Positions 21,485 to 22,867 of a DNA stretch of 22,867 bases are shown one piece after another. The stretch is from NCBI GenBank assembly GCA_964346325.1, contig CAYFUK010000015.1:1-22867 (forward strand), in the 5' to 3' direction. This DNA is from JAUVDZ01 sp964346325 (lineage in GTDB: Bacteria > Patescibacteriota > Gracilibacteria > UBA1369 > PNNO01). The position numbers and the translations under genes are program-made. Position 1 is the first letter of the stretch, and each line of letters starts with the position of its first letter. The notes beneath the pieces were generated by a model. The model was not told where the DNA came from. It saw only the letters and a list, made by a program, of their open reading frames with translations, and did no database searches.

Positions 21485-22426
21485 ATGAATTTTAAAAAAA
21501 TGCAGGATCGGGAACTTTACAATTTTTATCGTAAAACAGGGGCGGAATCGCTAAAATGTCAGCGACGGCTGGTGGCGGCTCTGCCTGAAATCTTCAAAAG
21601 AAAACTTTATCGAAAATACAAATTCGCCTCAATCTATGAATTTGCCGCAAAACTGAGCGGACTGAGTCATCGAGTAGTTGACGATGCTCTTTATGTAGCA
21701 AAAAAAACATATGGCAAACCTGAATTACAAAGACAAATTATGAAACATGGCCTTAATAAAGTAAGAGTGGTTATGAACACGGCAACTCCGGAGACTGATC
21801 ATGAATGGGCCGAAAAAGTCAAAACAATGACAAAATCAGAACTTGAAACTCATGTTCGTGACATCCGTAAAATTACTCCCGGGAGTAAAAACGATAAAGA
21901 TACAAACAATGATTCTCCTCAAGGGACAGTGCAAAACACACTCTTCAACGACATCCCCGAACCTTTAAAAGTTGACTATATGTCAAATTATATTTTATTT
22001 AAAGCGAATCTTGATCCAAACACAATTAAAAAACTCGAAATTATAAAAGCGAAAATGGGAAAAGGCACAACATGGAACGATGTTTTTAATAAACTCGCTG
22101 TTCCGGCCTCACCTAAAATCAAACGAAAATATAAACAAAGGGCACACAAATCACGTTCACTGCCCGCAAAAAAACGTTGCGAAATGCCTGAAATATGCGA
22201 GGTGCCGGGATGTAACAAACCTGCGACAGAAATTCATCATGTTGATCGATGGGCAATAACAAAAAATAACAAAAATGTAAAATCGCTTTGCAGAGAGCAT
22301 CATAAGCTTACTCACAGAGGATACATTGATGAAAAGAACGCCATGAAGCCTTTAATCAAAGCGGTCATGGACCCTGTTAAGCAAGCGGTTGATAAAAAAA
22401 TGCTCGGATACCTGAATTTAGGTTAA
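21485..22426 (+). CDS. HNH endonuclease domain protein
   Basis: This is a 313-aa basic protein. The N-terminal 125 residues are helical with an unrecognised fold (RELYNFYRKTGAESLKCQRR, then a helix with LSHRVVDDALYVAKK). A polar linker (about 130-160) leads to a C-terminal HNH nuclease with C238 and C243, HH at 251-252, N264, C269 and H272/H273/H277, the cysteine-zinc version of the fold. DUF222-HNH proteins look alike in outline. It is stand-alone: no intron, methylase or restriction partner flanks it, so a homing, restriction or repair role cannot be chosen. Inverted repeats around its -10 suggest regulation. Confidence 0.85.
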   Translation: MNFKKMQDRELYNFYRKTGAESLKCQRRLVAALPEIFKRKLYRKYKFASIYEFAAKLSGLSHRVVDDALYVAKKTYGKPELQRQIMKHGLNKVRVVMNTATPETDHEWAEKVKTMTKSELETHVRDIRKITPGSKNDKDTNNDSPQGTVQNTLFNDIPEPLKVDYMSNYILFKANLDPNTIKKLEIIKAKMGKGTTWNDVFNKLAVPASPKIKRKYKQRAHKSRSLPAKKRCEMPEICEVPGCNKPATEIHHVDRWAITKNNKNVKSLCREHHKLTHRGYIDEKNAMKPLIKAVMDPVKQAVDKKMLGYLNLG

Positions 22427-22496
22427 AAAATAGATCTTGACTTTGTACAATAGTTAGATAAACTGAAAGCGCTCTTATTCAGATAACAAAAGAAAA

Positions 22497-22867
22497 TTGC
22501 TTAGAATCAGGCTGTCCAGAACCGGCAGAAAAAATTACCCTTCATACAGAATTGTTGTTGCGGAACACGCGAGACCGGTAAAAGGAAAGATAATTGAAAT
22601 TGTGGGACATTATATTCCAATCCGCGACCCTAAAGTTCTTGAATTTGATCAGAAAAAAATTCAGGAATGGATTTCGAAAGGTGCAAAACCAACTGATACT
22701 GTTGCTTCCTTGCTTAAAAACGCAGATATGACAGGTTTGGATAAATTCATTGAACCCCGGGATAAAAAACGTAAGAAAAAGAAAGAGTCAGATGAAGAAG
22801 GTGGCGAAGTAGCGACTGCGGCACCGGCCGAAGAAGAGAAACCGGCTGAGCAGAAAGAAAAGCCGGC
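22497..22867 (+). CDS. rpsP: 30S ribosomal protein S16 (3' end beyond the window)
   Basis: S16 is a small-subunit protein that binds 16S rRNA and aids assembly. The frame opens at TTG (22497) and reads MLRIRLSRTGRKNYPSYRIV, then VAEHARPVKGKIIEIVGHY, the S16 signature. There is no ATG between this start and an in-frame TGA at 22464, and no Shine-Dalgarno. The core is followed from about residue 90 by an unusually long, low-complexity tail (KKRKKKKESDEEGG...AEEEKPAEQ) that continues past the edge. At least 123 codons are visible against about 80-90 aa for typical S16. The usual neighbours (rimM, trmD, ffh) are not visible. Confidence 0.96.
   Translation, partial: MLRIRLSRTGRKNYPSYRIVVAEHARPVKGKIIEIVGHYIPIRDPKVLEFDQKKIQEWISKGAKPTDTVASLLKNADMTGLDKFIEPRDKKRKKKKESDEEGGEVATAAPAEEEKPAEQKEKP

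Noticed and set aside
21485..22426. HNH gene as a homing endonuclease of an intron or intein
   Set aside because: No split gene or intron boundaries surround it and it has its own promoter.
1..22867. UGA recoding as glycine or tryptophan (code 25 or 4)
   Set aside because: The zinc-ribbon gene and the antitoxin gene both end in TGA at sensible places, and recognised proteins are full length without in-frame TGA.

Overview
The window looks like chromosomal DNA from a reduced, probably candidate-phyla-radiation (Patescibacteria-type) bacterium. The evidence is AT-rich sequence with A/T-rich gene starts, short intergenic gaps, almost no Shine-Dalgarno sequences (one plausible case, dprA), and a ribosomal protein S16 with a TTG start and a charged C-terminal tail. 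UGA is an ordinary stop codon here: it ends the zinc-ribbon gene at 9065 and the antitoxin gene at 18498. This argues against the Gracilibacteria/Absconditabacteria code. Peregrinibacteria or a relative is a guess from overall feel, not a demonstrated placement.

Layout. (1) 109-4310, + strand: murD, ftsE, purM and dprA, covering cell wall, division, an orphan purine enzyme and DNA-uptake processing. (2) 4294-10142, - strand: pilB (type IV pilus/secretion ATPase, overlapping dprA tail to tail), nusA, recX and recA as a two-gene unit, then a zinc-ribbon protein and a four-helix membrane protein. The recA promoter is well formed, and its 18-bp -35/-10 spacer is entirely filled by an inverted repeat. 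(3) 10280-12283, + strand: a GT4 glycosyltransferase and NAD kinase. (4) 12280-13981: two divergently transcribed genes of unknown function. (5) 14045-16917: ATP-type PEP carboxykinase and glutamate dehydrogenase, convergent, separated by a small array of 17-bp palindromic repeats. (6) 17047-18749, - strand: a RelE/Phd-type toxin-antitoxin pair, then a helix-turn-helix protein whose promoter carries two matching palindromes, then a dolichol-kinase-like membrane protein. (7) 18888-20978: a multi-helix membrane protein, tRNA-Asp(GTC) on the - strand, a second GT4 glycosyltransferase and an overlapping DUF721/DciA-like gene. (8) 20979-21484 is non-coding. It is followed by an HNH endonuclease gene and the 5' part of rpsP, which runs off the window end.

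Functional reading. pilB, dprA, recA and recX together suggest natural DNA uptake and recombination, although other pilus genes are not in view. Glutamate dehydrogenase and PEP carboxykinase would link glutamate and oxaloacetate to PEP, more central metabolism than such reduced genomes often keep. I see no integrase, transposase, att site, CRISPR array or prophage structure. The most unusual signals are regulatory: the operator-filled recA promoter, the twin palindromes at the HTH gene, the inverted repeats around the HNH and pilB -10 elements, and the general absence of ribosome binding sites with some -10 boxes only 6-9 nt from the start codon (leaderless-like). The cysteine-rich insertion in glutamate dehydrogenase is the oddest protein-level feature.
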